Source: an uncultured cyanobacterium (GTDB lineage Bacteria; Cyanobacteriota; Cyanobacteriia; PCC-6307; Cyanobiaceae). From it: a DNA stretch of 64,000 bases. A program made the position numbers and the translations under genes. Of the stretch, positions 37,818 through 48,800 are shown in pieces; within the stretch, counting starts at the first letter, position 1, and each line of letters begins with the position of its first letter. The stretch is taken from positions 94,193-158,192 of the forward strand of contig CAIOGZ010000092.1 in the NCBI GenBank assembly GCA_903858015.1, written 5' to 3'. The notes beneath the pieces are model-generated. The model did not search any database, was not told the DNA's origin, and saw only the letters and a list, made by a program, of their open reading frames with translations.

Positions 37818-39351
37818 TTGAACTGCTTATCCTGTGGCTTCCTCAATCAATCTCGGCCAAAATTTTGTGGTGGTTGTGGACAGCCGCTTGATACCCAGGT
37901 TAATAAACTAGTTCTTGCCGAGCGGCGAGTTCTGATGTGCTTTTCGCTGATATCGTAGGTTCGATGACTATTATTAATCGGCTAGATCCTGAGGAGCTGC
38001 GTGAAGTGCTGGCCATGTATCAGTAATCCTGGGCGAAAATTGTCCGTAACTTGGATGGCTGGCTAGGTCCATTATTGGGTGATGCTGTGATTGCTTATTT
38101 CGGCTATCCGATCGCCCATGGGGACGATCCGCTGCGCTCTGTTCGCTGTGGACTTGCTATCCAGGAGGCCATTAATAAATCAGTAAAATGCACAGGATAT
38201 TCCCTTAAGTTTCGTGTTAGTGTGCATCGCGGTCTTGGCTATCTGCCGGTGGTGCCGCGCAAGACATGGGGTACGTGAGTTGGGCGACGATTCCAGCATC
38301 AAGGATGATGCGATCACCGTTATCGAGGCCGACTGCACCCCATACACCACCGATACGCCGTTTCCCCCTGGTCGAGTTGATGCGCAGCCGGCTTGGCTTG
38401 GAGGGTCTTGATCCGGTGCAGCAACTGGAAAAGTTGTGCCAACGCATCAGCGAGCTCGGCCGGGCAAGTCAGGAGGCCCTGCTATTGCTGGCCCTGGGGG
38501 GTGGCTGCCCAGGCAGCCGAGATCAAGTTGGATTGCTTCGATGGCCAGGAAGCCGAGCCCTTGATCCGCAACGTTTCAGCCAATAAGCCCATGCCGCCCG
38601 AAGTGGTGCGGGAAATTCAGCGACGATCCTCTGGAAATACCCTCTTTCTCGAGCAGATCACCCGGTCTGTGATTGATTCGAATCTGCGGATGTTGGGCCC
38701 GCTTGCATGGAGGCGGCGCTGATGGCCCGCATCGATCGGCTGGGTGAGGCTAAGCCACTGTTGCAGCTTGCTTCCACCCTTGGCCGCGAGTTTTCGACGT
38801 CGCTTTTGTTTGCCGTTGCTTCGCTGCCGCAGGCCACGACCAAAAAGCAGCTGCAAATGATGCTGGATGTTGGCTTCCTGCTGTTGGAGGGTGGTGAGTC
38901 GGTTGTCGATCGCTTTAAGCATGCGCTCTTGCAGGATGCTGCCTACCAATCCCTGTTGCCTAGTACCCGGCAGCACTACCACACCCGGATTGCCGATGTG
39001 ATGGCCGAGCAGTTCCCCCAATTGGCCAGCAGCCGGCCCGAGCCCATGGCCCACCACCTTTCGGGAGCTGGCAATATCCTTGCGGATCTGGGCCGCAGCC
39101 AGGAGGCCGATGATGCTTATTGTCTTGCGATTAGATCTGCCCGCTCCCAGGGAGCCTTGTCACTCCAGGTGCGTGCCCTTAGCTCATTGCTGAGTTATCG
39201 GCTTGATAAAGGAGGGGAAGCCATCGGCCTATGGCTCGAGCTAAGGCAACTAATCGGACGCATCCATGCTGGAGGCAATCACCCTGATTTGATCAGGGCT
39301 ACGTCCCTACTCAATTTGCAATCGAGCAGAAATAGACTACAATATGTGTAG
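37818..39351 (+). pseudogene. Decayed cyclase/AAA-ATPase/TPR protein (paralogue of the next gene)
   Basis: Pieces of the 39740-43033 protein appear in order. A zinc-ribbon LSCGFLNQSRPKFCGGCG starts at 37818; after a one-base loss near 37943, ADIVGSMTIINRLDPEELRE; a TAA near 38026; then LGDAVIAYFGYPIAHGDDPL. About 140 residues are then missing, and ATPase pieces follow (ADCTPYTTDTPF; PPEVVREIQRRSSGN). From 38707 comes an open stretch MEAALMARIDRLGEAKPLLQ through the HHLSGAG segment, which jumps directly to the C-terminal TPR end (LADLGRSQEADDAY). At least two frameshifts, one stop and three deletions are visible. Confidence 0.88.
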
Positions 39352-39389
39352 ATCTGCTGGCGATGCTTCTGGTCTGACGCGCTGCAGCA

Positions 39390-39509
39390 GTTCCCGACTT
39401 CGCCCGGCTGCGCTTTTGGGTGGGCTACCGCGCCCAAGGCGACAGCTGGGCGATCGAGGCGGCAGCGATCCCAGCGGCTTTGGGCGCGGCAGTTCTGCAA
39501 AGATTATGA
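39390..39509 (+). pseudogene. Unidentified C-terminal gene fragment
   Basis: A 39-codon open piece reads VPDFARLRFWVGYRAQGDSW and continues AIEAAAIPAALGAA to a TGA. The codon choice is GC-rich like the core genome, unlike its surroundings. No start is present and I do not recognise a family. The rest of 39510-39739 is AT-rich and contains no gene. Confidence 0.3.
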
Positions 39510-39739
39510 AGATCCGCACGAATTTGGCGGCGAATAGCCTAAGTTTATTTCTTAGCAGGACGATTTTGAGGTTTTTCGTCTGGCCAATCTCGTTGTACTG
39601 AGCCATTATAATAATGGTATGGATGTTTAATCGCTGAGCTCTTGTTGTTGGTTGCGGTGGATTTTGTGGAACGCCCGATTTCTTTTTCTTTCCTTGGCGC
39701 CCCTTGGATTGACACGATTGATCAATCAAAGAGTTCCCT

Positions 39740-42700
39740 GTGAAGGATAGCGCTAATTTCCCCTGGGGTTGCGATCATTTGACCTGCTCTTATTGCGGGT
39801 TTTCCAATCGAATTGAGGCTAAATTTTGTGGAGGTTGTGCCAGGCCTCTCCAGCTCGAACCGGTTGAACCGGTTGAATTAGTTGAACCCGTTGAACCCGT
39901 TGAACCGGTTGAATCGGTCTTAGCCGAGCGGCGGACTCTTTGCATTCTGTTTGCCGATATTGTTGGCTCGATGACGTTATTTCAAGCGGTCGACCCCGAG
40001 GATTTGCGTGAAATTCTCGCCAATTACTATCAAATCTGTGCCACTGTCGTGCGCAGATTTGATGGCTGGATTGGTCCGCTGCTAGGCGATGGGGTGATCA
40101 TTATCTTCGGTTATCCCCAAGCCCATGAAGATGACCCGGTGCGGGCGGTTCGCTGTGCCTTGGCCATCCAGCAGGCAATCTACGAGCGCGCCCTTAGGGC
40201 AGCCCAGCCGTTCAAGGTTCGGATTGGTCTGCACCACGGGCTTGCCGTCGTGGGCCACCTGGGAGGGGGCTCCGGCATCGATCAGATTGCGATTGGTCAT
40301 GCCCCCAGCATTGCCGCCCGGCTCCAGGCCGAGGCGCAGCCAGGCGAGGTGCTCGTATCCGATACGCTCTGGCGCCTGGTTCAATCATGTTTTAGCGGCG
40401 AATCGATCGGGCTCCGTTGCCTCAAGGGGTTCGAACGACCGATTGCGATCTATCGAATCCTCGAGTATGTGCCGCAGGCATCGCCCAAGGCATCGGCCCA
40501 CGCTTTCCTGGGTCGACATGCCGAAGTTGGCTCGATCCAGGCTCTCTGGCAGAGGGTTTTGCTGAACCAACCCCAGGTGGTGCTGCTCAGGGGCGAAGCG
40601 GGGATTGGCAAATCCCGGCTGATCCAGCAGCTCGTTCGGGAGTTCGGCCACGATCCCACCATTGTGTTGGAGGCTTATTGCACCCCCTTCACCTCCGACA
40701 CCCCCTTCTATCCCCTGGCCCAGTTGCTGCGCAGCCGGCTTGGCCTGGAGGGAGTTGCGCCCCAGCAGCAGCTCGAAACGCTGGCTTGTCGCCTCAGGGA
40801 GCTCGCCCTGGACTCTCCGGAGGCGCTGCCCCTGCTGGCCCTGGTTCTGTCGATCGCGATCGATCCCAGCCAGGCGCCCATTCTTGCGGCGCTATCCCCG
40901 CAGCGGCAGCGGCAGCGCACGATCGAGCTGCTCCATCAGGCCCTGGGGCTGGTCGTTGCCGCTACGCCGCTAGTGCTGGTGATCGAGGATCTGCACTGGG
41001 CCGACGCCTCGACGCTGGCTTGGCTGGATCAGGGGATCCGCCGCCAACAGACCAGCTGCCTGCTGGTTCTGCTCAGTGCCCGGCCGCAGTTCCACTCGCC
41101 CTGGGGCGCGACTGCGCCGCTTAGCGAGTTCATGCTGGAAGGTTTGTCTGCACCAGAAGCTGAGCACTTGGTCCGCCACGGCGCGGCGAACAAGCCGCTG
41201 CCGCCCGAATTGGTGCGCGAAATCCAGCGACGATCCTCAGGAAATCCCTTCTTTCTGGAGCAGATCACCCGTTTGCTGATCGATTCGAACGCCCTGATTG
41301 AGCGCGACAACGGCTGGGAACTGACCGCGCCAGTGTCCGCCGTGCTGTTGCCCGCGTCGATCGATGCGGCCTTGATGGCTCGCATCGATCGCCTCGGTGC
41401 GGCCAAGCAGCTGCTGCAGTTCGTTTCCATCCTGGGGCAGGAGTTCAGCGAGGAACTTCTACTCGCCGTTGCTCCGATTGAATCCGCCAACCTGGAGCAA
41501 CAACTGCAAATGATGGTGGATGAGGGCTTCCTCCACAGCCCGGTGGGGGCGCCGCCTGTCTACCGCTTCAAGCACGCACTCCTGCAGAATGCAGCCTACG
41601 AATCCCTGCTGCTTAGCACCCGCCAACGCCATCACGCCCAGATCGCCAGCGTGATCGCCGAGCGCTTTCCGGCCTTGGCCAACCGTCGTCCTGAGCTGCT
41701 CGCCCACCACCTCTCGGGAGCCGGTTGTTTCGCTGCAGCCGCTAGCTATTGGCAGGCTGCCGGTGAAGCAGCCGCCAAGCGCAGGGCGTTGCAGGAGGCG
41801 CTGGAGCATCTTCGCCGGGGCTTGGCTGATCTGGAGCGGTTGCCTGAGGCCGAGCTGCGGTGGCACAGCGAGCTAGCCATGCTTGCGGCGTTAGCTCCCG
41901 TTCAGATGGCTCTCCTGGGCTGGGCTTCACCCCTGGTGGCACGCAGCTGCCTGCGGGCGATCGACTTAGCCGAGCGGCTCGGGGTTGGCCAGCGATGCTT
42001 TGCACCGCTTTGGGGTTTGTGGTCCCATCAGTTCGCGGCGGGTCGTTTGGGCGAGGCCCTGCAAACCGCCGAGCAGCTACTTGGTTTGGCACTGCGCAGC
42101 GGTATCAGGATTGAGCTGTTGGCGGCGCGCCATAGTACGTCGCTGACGCGCTACTACCGGGGCGAGTACGGTCAGGCGCTGCAGGAGGCTGAGATTGGCC
42201 TCACGCTTTATTCGATTGATCAAGATGTTGAGCTGCATCGCGTTTATCAGCTCTCGTTGTCAATCACGATCATGGCGGCCAAGGCTTCCTGCTTGTGGAT
42301 GCTTGGTAAGCAGAAGGATGGCAGCCGATTGATCATTCAGATGCTGAATTTAGCGCGTACATTCAATCATCCGCCCAGCCTGGCCACGGGCCTGGGTTAT
42401 CGGATGTATTTCTGTTTTTACAATCAAGATTGGGCTGCCCTGTTGGCCGTTGCGGAGGAACTTTGGCAACTGGCCAAGGTTGAGGGTTTTGATATGTGGC
42501 GAGCCAATGCCGGCATGCATCGGGCCAGGGCCCGGCTCGAATTGCAGGGCAGCTCCCAGGCCGCCGCGGCCGATCGAGGCGAGCTGCTCGAATCGATGGA
42601 GTTCTATCGACAGACCGGTTCGGGGCTGCTCGATGGCTCCACCACCTGTCTGATCAGTGAGGCCTTGCATGGCCAGGGACGATCCGAGCAGGCGCTGCGC

Positions 42701-43033
42701 GAAAGCCTCTGCGGTGAACAACGCGCCCAGCAGGGGGAAGGGAAGGTGTTGCTGCCGGAGATCCTGCGCACCCGGGGCACCATCCTCAAGGATCTGGGTC
42801 GCTGCCAGGAGGCCGACCACGCCTATGGACGTGCCGTTGCGGCGGCCCGATCCCAGGGGGCCCTTTCACTCCAACTCCGCGCCCTCAACGCCCTGTTGGC
42901 CCATCGGCTCGAGCACGGTGGGGCCAGGCCGTTGCTACCTGAGCTGCAGCGGACGCTGGCGGCGGTGGATGCCGTTGCCGCCAGCCCCGACCTGGCCCTG
43001 GCCCGCCACCTGCTGGCGAAGCTGGCCGGTTGA
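39740..43033 (+). CDS. Adenylate/guanylate cyclase-AAA ATPase-TPR signalling protein
   Basis: A 1,097-residue multidomain protein starting at GTG 39740. Residues 14-38 form a zinc ribbon (CSYCGF...FCGGCA), followed by a five- to six-fold VEP repeat linker. Residues 60-250 are a class III nucleotidyl cyclase with both metal-binding aspartates (LFADIVGSMT and GDGVIIIFGYP). Residues 265-560 are a large ATPase with Walker A GEAGIGKSRL and Walker B LVLVIEDLHWAD. The rest is a helical TPR-like region. Such proteins are thought to couple a sensed signal to cAMP or cGMP. It follows its own decayed paralogue; recN follows 70 bp downstream. Confidence 0.9.
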   Translation: MKDSANFPWGCDHLTCSYCGFSNRIEAKFCGGCARPLQLEPVEPVELVEPVEPVEPVESVLAERRTLCILFADIVGSMTLFQAVDPEDLREILANYYQICATVVRRFDGWIGPLLGDGVIIIFGYPQAHEDDPVRAVRCALAIQQAIYERALRAAQPFKVRIGLHHGLAVVGHLGGGSGIDQIAIGHAPSIAARLQAEAQPGEVLVSDTLWRLVQSCFSGESIGLRCLKGFERPIAIYRILEYVPQASPKASAHAFLGRHAEVGSIQALWQRVLLNQPQVVLLRGEAGIGKSRLIQQLVREFGHDPTIVLEAYCTPFTSDTPFYPLAQLLRSRLGLEGVAPQQQLETLACRLRELALDSPEALPLLALVLSIAIDPSQAPILAALSPQRQRQRTIELLHQALGLVVAATPLVLVIEDLHWADASTLAWLDQGIRRQQTSCLLVLLSARPQFHSPWGATAPLSEFMLEGLSAPEAEHLVRHGAANKPLPPELVREIQRRSSGNPFFLEQITRLLIDSNALIERDNGWELTAPVSAVLLPASIDAALMARIDRLGAAKQLLQFVSILGQEFSEELLLAVAPIESANLEQQLQMMVDEGFLHSPVGAPPVYRFKHALLQNAAYESLLLSTRQRHHAQIASVIAERFPALANRRPELLAHHLSGAGCFAAAASYWQAAGEAAAKRRALQEALEHLRRGLADLERLPEAELRWHSELAMLAALAPVQMALLGWASPLVARSCLRAIDLAERLGVGQRCFAPLWGLWSHQFAAGRLGEALQTAEQLLGLALRSGIRIELLAARHSTSLTRYYRGEYGQALQEAEIGLTLYSIDQDVELHRVYQLSLSITIMAAKASCLWMLGKQKDGSRLIIQMLNLARTFNHPPSLATGLGYRMYFCFYNQDWAALLAVAEELWQLAKVEGFDMWRANAGMHRARARLELQGSSQAAAADRGELLESMEFYRQTGSGLLDGSTTCLISEALHGQGRSEQALRESLCGEQRAQQGEGKVLLPEILRTRGTILKDLGRCQEADHAYGRAVAAARSQGALSLQLRALNALLAHRLEHGGARPLLPELQRTLAAVDAVAASPDLALARHLLAKLAG

Positions 43034-43103
43034 TCCCCCTTGGCCCCGACCGTCGCTGCCGCTACGGTCTAGGCCTGCACGCACACGCTCGCCGGAGGCC
43101 GGG

Positions 43104-44804
43104 GTGCTCACCGGATTGCGGCTCGAGAACATCGCCCTGATTGAAAGGCTGGAGCTGGCCTTTGAACCAGGCTTCACCGTGCTGACCGGCGAGACCGGCG
43201 CAGGCAAATCGATCCTGCTCGATGCCCTCGATGCCCTGCTGGGCGGCGCCCAGGGGGCCCTGGGGGCACGGTTGCTGCGGCGTGGCAGCGAGCGGGGCCG
43301 CATTGAGGCCAGTTTTGCCCCCCCAGGGCCGGTGCTCGCCTGGCTGGAGCAGCAACAGTTCGAGATCGATGACAACGAACTGCTGCTCAGCCGCGATTGG
43401 CGCCTGCAGGAGGGCCGGGCCAGCAGCCGCCACCGGCTCAACGGCATCGCCATCGGCCGCGCCCAGCTGCTGGAGTTGCGGCCGCTGCTGCTCGACCTCA
43501 CCGTGCAGGGCCAGACCCAGCAGCTGGGCCGTGCCGGCCAGCAGCGCCGCTGGCTGGATCGCTTTGCCGGCCCAGACCAGCTGCCGTTGCTGGAGGCCGC
43601 CGCCGCCGCATGGCGCGGCTGGAAGGTCGCCGCCGCCGCCCTCAGCACCGCCCGCGCCGACCAGGCCCGGCTGGAGCAGGAGCGCCAGCGCCAGGAGCAG
43701 TTGCTGGAGGATCTGGAGGCGGCCGCCCTCGAGGATCCGCAAGAGGGCCGCCGCCTCCAGATCGAACAAGACCGCCTCGCCCACGGCGTGCGCCTCCAGG
43801 AGGGGGTGATGGTGCTGCTGGGTCGGCTGGTGGAGGGGGCTGAGGCGGCCCCTTCGGTGTTGGATCACCTGGCTGTCTGTGGCCAGGAGCTGCAGCAGAT
43901 GGCGGCCCTGGATTCCTCCGTGCTGCCCCTGGGCGAAGCCTGCGCCGATGGCCTGGCCGCCCTGCAGCAACTCGCCCGCGACCTCGAGCGCTACGGGGCG
44001 GCCCTGGAGAGTGATCCCGAATCGCTCGCCCAGCTGCAGGAGCGGATGGCCCAGCTCAAGGCCCTGGAGCGCCGCCATGGCCTGGAGCTGCCGCAGCTGG
44101 TCGCCCTGCGGGATCGGTTGCGGCAGCAGTTGGCCCCCGGGGGCTTCGAGGCTTCCTTGGCGGCCCTGGAGCAGGCCGAAGCCAAGGCCCGCCGCCGCCG
44201 CGACCAGGCCCATGCCGCCCTCAGCGCTGGCCGCGCCGCCGCCGCCCGTTGCCTTGAGGGGCAGCTGCTGGAGGCCCTGCGGCCGATGGGCCTGGCCAAC
44301 GTGCGTTTTGCCGTGGCGATCGAACCAACCGAGGCCAGCGAAGAGGGGGCTGATGCGGTGCGGTTTCTGTTCACTGCCAACCCCGGCCAACCGCTGGCGC
44401 CCCTGGCCGAGGTGGCCTCCGGGGGGGAGATGAGCCGTTTCCTGCTGGCCTTGAAAACCTGCCTGGCGGCTGCCGATCCCCATGTCACCTTGCTCTTTGA
44501 TGAGATCGATGCCGGCGTCAGCGGTCGGGTCAGCGGGGCGATGGGGGCGCTGTTGAAGCGGCTGGCGCAGCAGCGCCAGGTGTTCTGTGTGACCCACCAA
44601 CCGCTGGTGGCCGCCGCCGCCGACCACCATTTCCGGGTCAGCAAAACCGTGCAGGCCGGCATCACCCACACCCAGGTGTCCCAACTGCGGGACACCCGCG
44701 CCCGCCAGGCGGAGTTGGCGGAGCTGGCCGGCGGTGACTCCGGCGAGGCCCGCAGCTATGCCGCCAGCCTGCTGGAGCCTGGCCGGGGCCAGCCAGCCGC
44801 CTGA
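43104..44804 (+). CDS. recN: DNA repair ATPase RecN
   Basis: SMC-like ATPase in double-strand-break repair. From GTG 43104 (with GGAGG six bases upstream) the product starts VLTGLRLENIALIERLELAF and has Walker A LTGETGAGKSILLDAL, a central antiparallel coiled coil (residues 150-390), and the C-terminal ABC signature VASGGEMSRFLLALK with Walker B LLFDEIDAGVSGRV and the D-loop. At 566 residues it has the usual length. Confidence 0.95.
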   Translation: MLTGLRLENIALIERLELAFEPGFTVLTGETGAGKSILLDALDALLGGAQGALGARLLRRGSERGRIEASFAPPGPVLAWLEQQQFEIDDNELLLSRDWRLQEGRASSRHRLNGIAIGRAQLLELRPLLLDLTVQGQTQQLGRAGQQRRWLDRFAGPDQLPLLEAAAAAWRGWKVAAAALSTARADQARLEQERQRQEQLLEDLEAAALEDPQEGRRLQIEQDRLAHGVRLQEGVMVLLGRLVEGAEAAPSVLDHLAVCGQELQQMAALDSSVLPLGEACADGLAALQQLARDLERYGAALESDPESLAQLQERMAQLKALERRHGLELPQLVALRDRLRQQLAPGGFEASLAALEQAEAKARRRRDQAHAALSAGRAAAARCLEGQLLEALRPMGLANVRFAVAIEPTEASEEGADAVRFLFTANPGQPLAPLAEVASGGEMSRFLLALKTCLAAADPHVTLLFDEIDAGVSGRVSGAMGALLKRLAQQRQVFCVTHQPLVAAAADHHFRVSKTVQAGITHTQVSQLRDTRARQAELAELAGGDSGEARSYAASLLEPGRGQPAA

Positions 44805-44908
44805 GCCCGCCTGGGCTTGCCGGCTACCGAGCCTGGGCAGCTAGCCGTTGACCCTGGTGGGCGGGGGAGGCGGGCAATCCGTTAGGGCCCCGGTGGTTGC
44901 CAGGGCGG

Positions 44909-45088
44909 ATGTTGATTAGGTTGGGCGTAACGTTCGCCAACCCTCCGGTGCTCAGCCGTTCCCAGGTGCCCACGATCGCGCTGCTGGCCTTGCTCTTGGT
45001 TTCAGTCGGCAGCGCTAACGCCTGCGAGAAGCACCTCAAGGGCCATCAGAACAGCAGCGACTCCCAGGCCCAGGCCAGCGAGCGCTGA
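44909..45088 (+). CDS. Small exported protein
   Basis: A 59-codon ORF. A basic start and the hydrophobic run PTIALLALLLVSVGSANA form a typical signal peptide with cleavage after ANA, leaving a mature peptide of about 25 residues beginning CEKHLKGHQNSSDSQAQASE. A GTG at 44948 could be the true start (46 residues). The single Cys at the mature end could be lipidated, but the lipobox is poor. I recall similar small peptides in related Synechococcus, though I cannot confirm it. Confidence 0.5.
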   Translation: MLIRLGVTFANPPVLSRSQVPTIALLALLLVSVGSANACEKHLKGHQNSSDSQAQASER

Positions 45089-45611
45089 TCCGATCGGGGC
45101 TCGATTGCGGCCGAAGCCAACCCCCGACCGCCCTCGCCAGCCCCGGCCAGTCCGACCAGGACGGTGGAAACGAGGCCAGCCGATCAAGCCATTGGGCCCA
45201 CGCCAGACCAGGTGTGGATCTGCGATTCGGCTGGCTCTAGGCCAAAATTGCCGCAAATCAGCAAAGTTTTAACAAGCCGTCAGCTAAGGCGGCTACCTTT
45301 TCCGAAAGATAATTCGCACATACGAAATCACCCCAACGCCACAGGCGCACAAGTTGGGTAAATCTTTGGTGTGCTACTGGCTCGCCAAGATCATTAGGAA
45401 GGATTTCTGTTGGACCCCGAGTCGCCAATATGCTATTAGTTTTATAGCTAAAACTGATTGTACGTTAGCAGGTTTTTTGCCTCCGTCGGTAGCGCAGGCA
45501 ACAAAGGGCTGGAATTAAGCGAGGCTTAGGGACACTTTTCCCTGTTTGCTGACATCGGCCTGGTCCGCCTGAATTTTTGCCAAAATAAAACTATCGAAAC
45601 CTTTCTAAACC
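45089..45611. other. Gene-free gap with a short palindrome
   Basis: No gene is seen. A perfect hairpin AGTTTTA-TAGC-TAAAACT lies at 45438-45455, and a T-run follows GCAGG near 45470. These could end a transcript, but no gene upstream is close enough to assign it. Confidence 0.4.
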
Positions 45612-45782
45612 ATGTCGCGTCCTGATCAACCGGCCTTCCTCGGTAGCTCGGCTTTCTGGAGCTTCGTGTCCGAGCAGCAGGATGCTCCGGTGGTGCGCCG
45701 CCTCGAGGAACAGGTCGGCAGCCATCCCAGCACCCGTTTGCCGCTGGGATCCGAATCTTCAGCAGGGTGCGGGGCCGCTTGA
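45612..45782 (+). CDS. Possible small protein upstream of uvrA
   Basis: A 56-codon ORF starting MSRPDQPAFLGSSAFWSFVS and ending in Ser/Gly/Ala residues. The first 45 residues look like real protein (balanced composition, aromatic residues, EEQVGSHPSTRLPLG). The last ten may be out of frame, as another frame also reads plausibly there. No ribosome site is evident and I do not know the family. It lies 78 bp before uvrA on the same strand. Confidence 0.35.
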   Translation: MSRPDQPAFLGSSAFWSFVSEQQDAPVVRRLEEQVGSHPSTRLPLGSESSAGCGAA

Positions 45783-45860
45783 GCTCCCTGCCCAGCGAGG
45801 GGGGCCTAGGCCTCCTTGCCAATCGCTCCGCCTAGACTCTGCTGCTGCCGAAGGCTGCCC

Positions 45861-48800
45861 ATGCCCCGCGCCAGCGCCGGGTCCACCCTCAAAACCACGC
45901 CAAGCGCTGCCAGCGCCCACCAACCTGGGCCCACCGCCAGCGAGGACCCGGCCGCTGATCCCAGCCCGGCTGCTAGTCGCCACCCTGCAGCGATCCAGTC
46001 TTTGAATGGCGGCAGCCTGGAGGATGTGATCCGGGTGCGCGGAGCCCGCCAGCACAACCTTAAAAACGTCGATCTCACCATCCCCCGCAACCGGTTGGTG
46101 GTGTTCACCGGGGTGAGTGGCAGCGGTAAAAGCTCCCTGGCCTTTGACACGATCTTCGCCGAGGGCCAGCGCCGCTACGTCGAGAGTCTTTCGGCCTACG
46201 CCCGCCAGTTCCTCGGCCAGGTTGATAAGCCCGATGTGGATGCGATCGAGGGGCTTTCGCCCGCGATTTCGATCGATCAGAAATCCACCAGCCACAACCC
46301 GCGCTCCACCGTGGGCACGGTGACGGAGATCCAGGATTATCTGCGCCTGTTGTTCGGCCGCGCCGGCGAACCCCACTGCCCCCAGTGCGAGCGTTCGATT
46401 CGGCCCCAGACCATCGATGAGATGGTCGACCAGATTCTGCTGTTGCCGGAGGGCACCCGCTACCAGTTGCTGGCGCCGGTGGTGCGCGGCAAAAAGGGCA
46501 GCCACGTGAAGTTGCTGGCCGGCCTGGTGGCCGAGGGCTTCGCCCGCGTGCGGATCAACGGCGAGGTGCGCGAGTTGGCCGACAACATCGAACTCGATAA
46601 AAACCACGCCCACAACATTGAGGTGGTTGTCGATCGGCTCGTGGCCCGGGAGGGGGTGCAGGAGCGCCTCACCGATTCGTTGCGAACCGCCCTGAAGCGG
46701 GGAGAGGGGCTGGCCCTGGTGGAGGTGGTGCCCAAAACCGGCGAGCCGCTGCCGGAGGGGGTGGAACGCGAGCGGCTCTACTCCGAAAACTTCGCCTGTC
46801 CGGTCCATGGCGCCGTGATGGAGGAGCTCTCACCCCGGCTTTTTTCGTTCAATAGCCCCTACGGCGCCTGCGCCGATTGCCACGGCCTCGGCCACCTGCG
46901 CCGTTTCACCACCGCCCGGGTGGTGCCCGACCCTGCCCAGCCCGTCTATGCCGCCGTCGCCCCCTGGAGCGATAAGGACAACAGCTATTACTTTTCGCTG
47001 CTCTATTCGGTGGGCGAGGCCTTTGGCTTTGAGCTCAAGACCCCCTGGAACCAGCTCTCCGACGAGCAGCGCGACGTGCTGCTGCATGGCAGCACCGAAC
47101 CGATCCCGATCCAGGCCGACAGCCGCTATCGCAAGGGCCAGAGCTATCTGCGTCCCTTTGAGGGGATCCTGCCGATCCTGGAGCGCCAGTTGCAAGAGGC
47201 CAGTGGTGAAGCGATTCGCCAGAAGCTGGAGCGGTATTTAGATCTGGTGCCCTGCGGCACCTGCCGCGGTCTGCGGCTCAAGCCCGAGGCCCTGGCGGTG
47301 AAGGTGGGGCCCTTTGGGATCCATGAGCTCACCGCCGTGAGTGTGGCCGATACCCTGGGCCGGATCGAGGCCTTGATGGGGGTGGGCAGCAGCGAAGGCG
47401 CCGAGCCGCTGCTCAGCCATCGCCAGATCCAGATCGGCGATCTGGTGCTGCGCGAGATCCGCATGCGCTTGAAGTTTCTGCTCGATGTGGGCCTCGATTA
47501 CCTCAGCCTGGATCGCCCGGCCATGACCCTCTCCGGCGGGGAGGCCCAGCGGATCCGGCTGGCCACCCAGATCGGCGCGGGTCTCACCGGTGTGCTCTAT
47601 GTGCTGGATGAACCCAGCATCGGCCTGCACCAGCGCGATAACGACCGCCTGCTCGCCACCTTGATCAAGCTCCGCGACCTGGGCAACACCTTGATCGTGG
47701 TCGAGCACGATGAAGACACGATCCGCGCCGCCGACCACCTGGTGGATATCGGCCCCGGCGCCGGCGTGCACGGCGGCCACATCGTGGCCGAAGGCTCCCT
47801 GGCCAACCTGCTGGAGGCGGAGGATTCCCTCACCGGCGCCTACCTCAGCGGTCGCCGCTCGATCCCCACCCCCGCCCAGCGCCGCGATGCCGGCAGCCGC
47901 CGGCTCACCCTGGTCAATTGCAGCCGCAACAACCTCAGCGGCGTGGAGGTGGAGATCCCCCTCGGCCGGCTGGTCTGTGTCACCGGGGTGAGTGGCAGCG
48001 GTAAGAGCACCCTGGTCAATGAGCTGCTGCACCCGGCCCTGGAGCACAAGTTGGGCATGAAGGTGCCCTTCCCGGCAGGGCTCGATGAGTTGCGGGGGAT
48101 CAAGTCGGTCGACAAGGTGATCGTGATCGACCAGAGCCCGATTGGCCGCACCCCCCGCTCCAACCCGGCCACCTACACCGGCGCCTTCGACCCGATCCGC
48201 CAGGTGTTCGCCGCCACGGTGGAGGCCAAGGCCCGCGGCTACCAGGTGGGCCAGTTCAGCTTCAACGTCAAGGGGGGGCGTTGCGAGGCCTGCAGCGGCC
48301 AGGGCGTCAACGTGATCGAGATGAACTTCCTGCCCGATGTCTATGTGCAGTGCGATGTTTGCAAGGGGGCCCGTTACAACCGCGAAACCCTGCAGGTCAC
48401 CTACCGCGGCCACACGATCGCCGATGTGCTGGAGATGACGGTGGAGCAGGCCGCCGGTGAGTTCAGTGCCATCCCCCAGGCGGCCGATCGCCTGCGCACC
48501 CTGGTGGATGTGGGGCTGGGTTATATCAAGCTTGGCCAGCCTGCCCCCACCCTCTCCGGCGGCGAAGCCCAGCGGGTGAAGCTAGCCACCGAACTCTCCA
48601 AACGCGCCACCGGTAAAACCCTGTATCTGATCGATGAGCCCACCACCGGCCTCAGCTTCTACGATGTGCACAAGCTGATGGAGGTGATGCAGCGGCTGGT
48701 GGATAAGGGTAATTCGATCCTGGTGATCGAGCACAATCTCGATGTGATCCGCTGCGCCGATTGGATCGTGGACCTGGGTCCCGAAGGCGGCGATAAAGGT

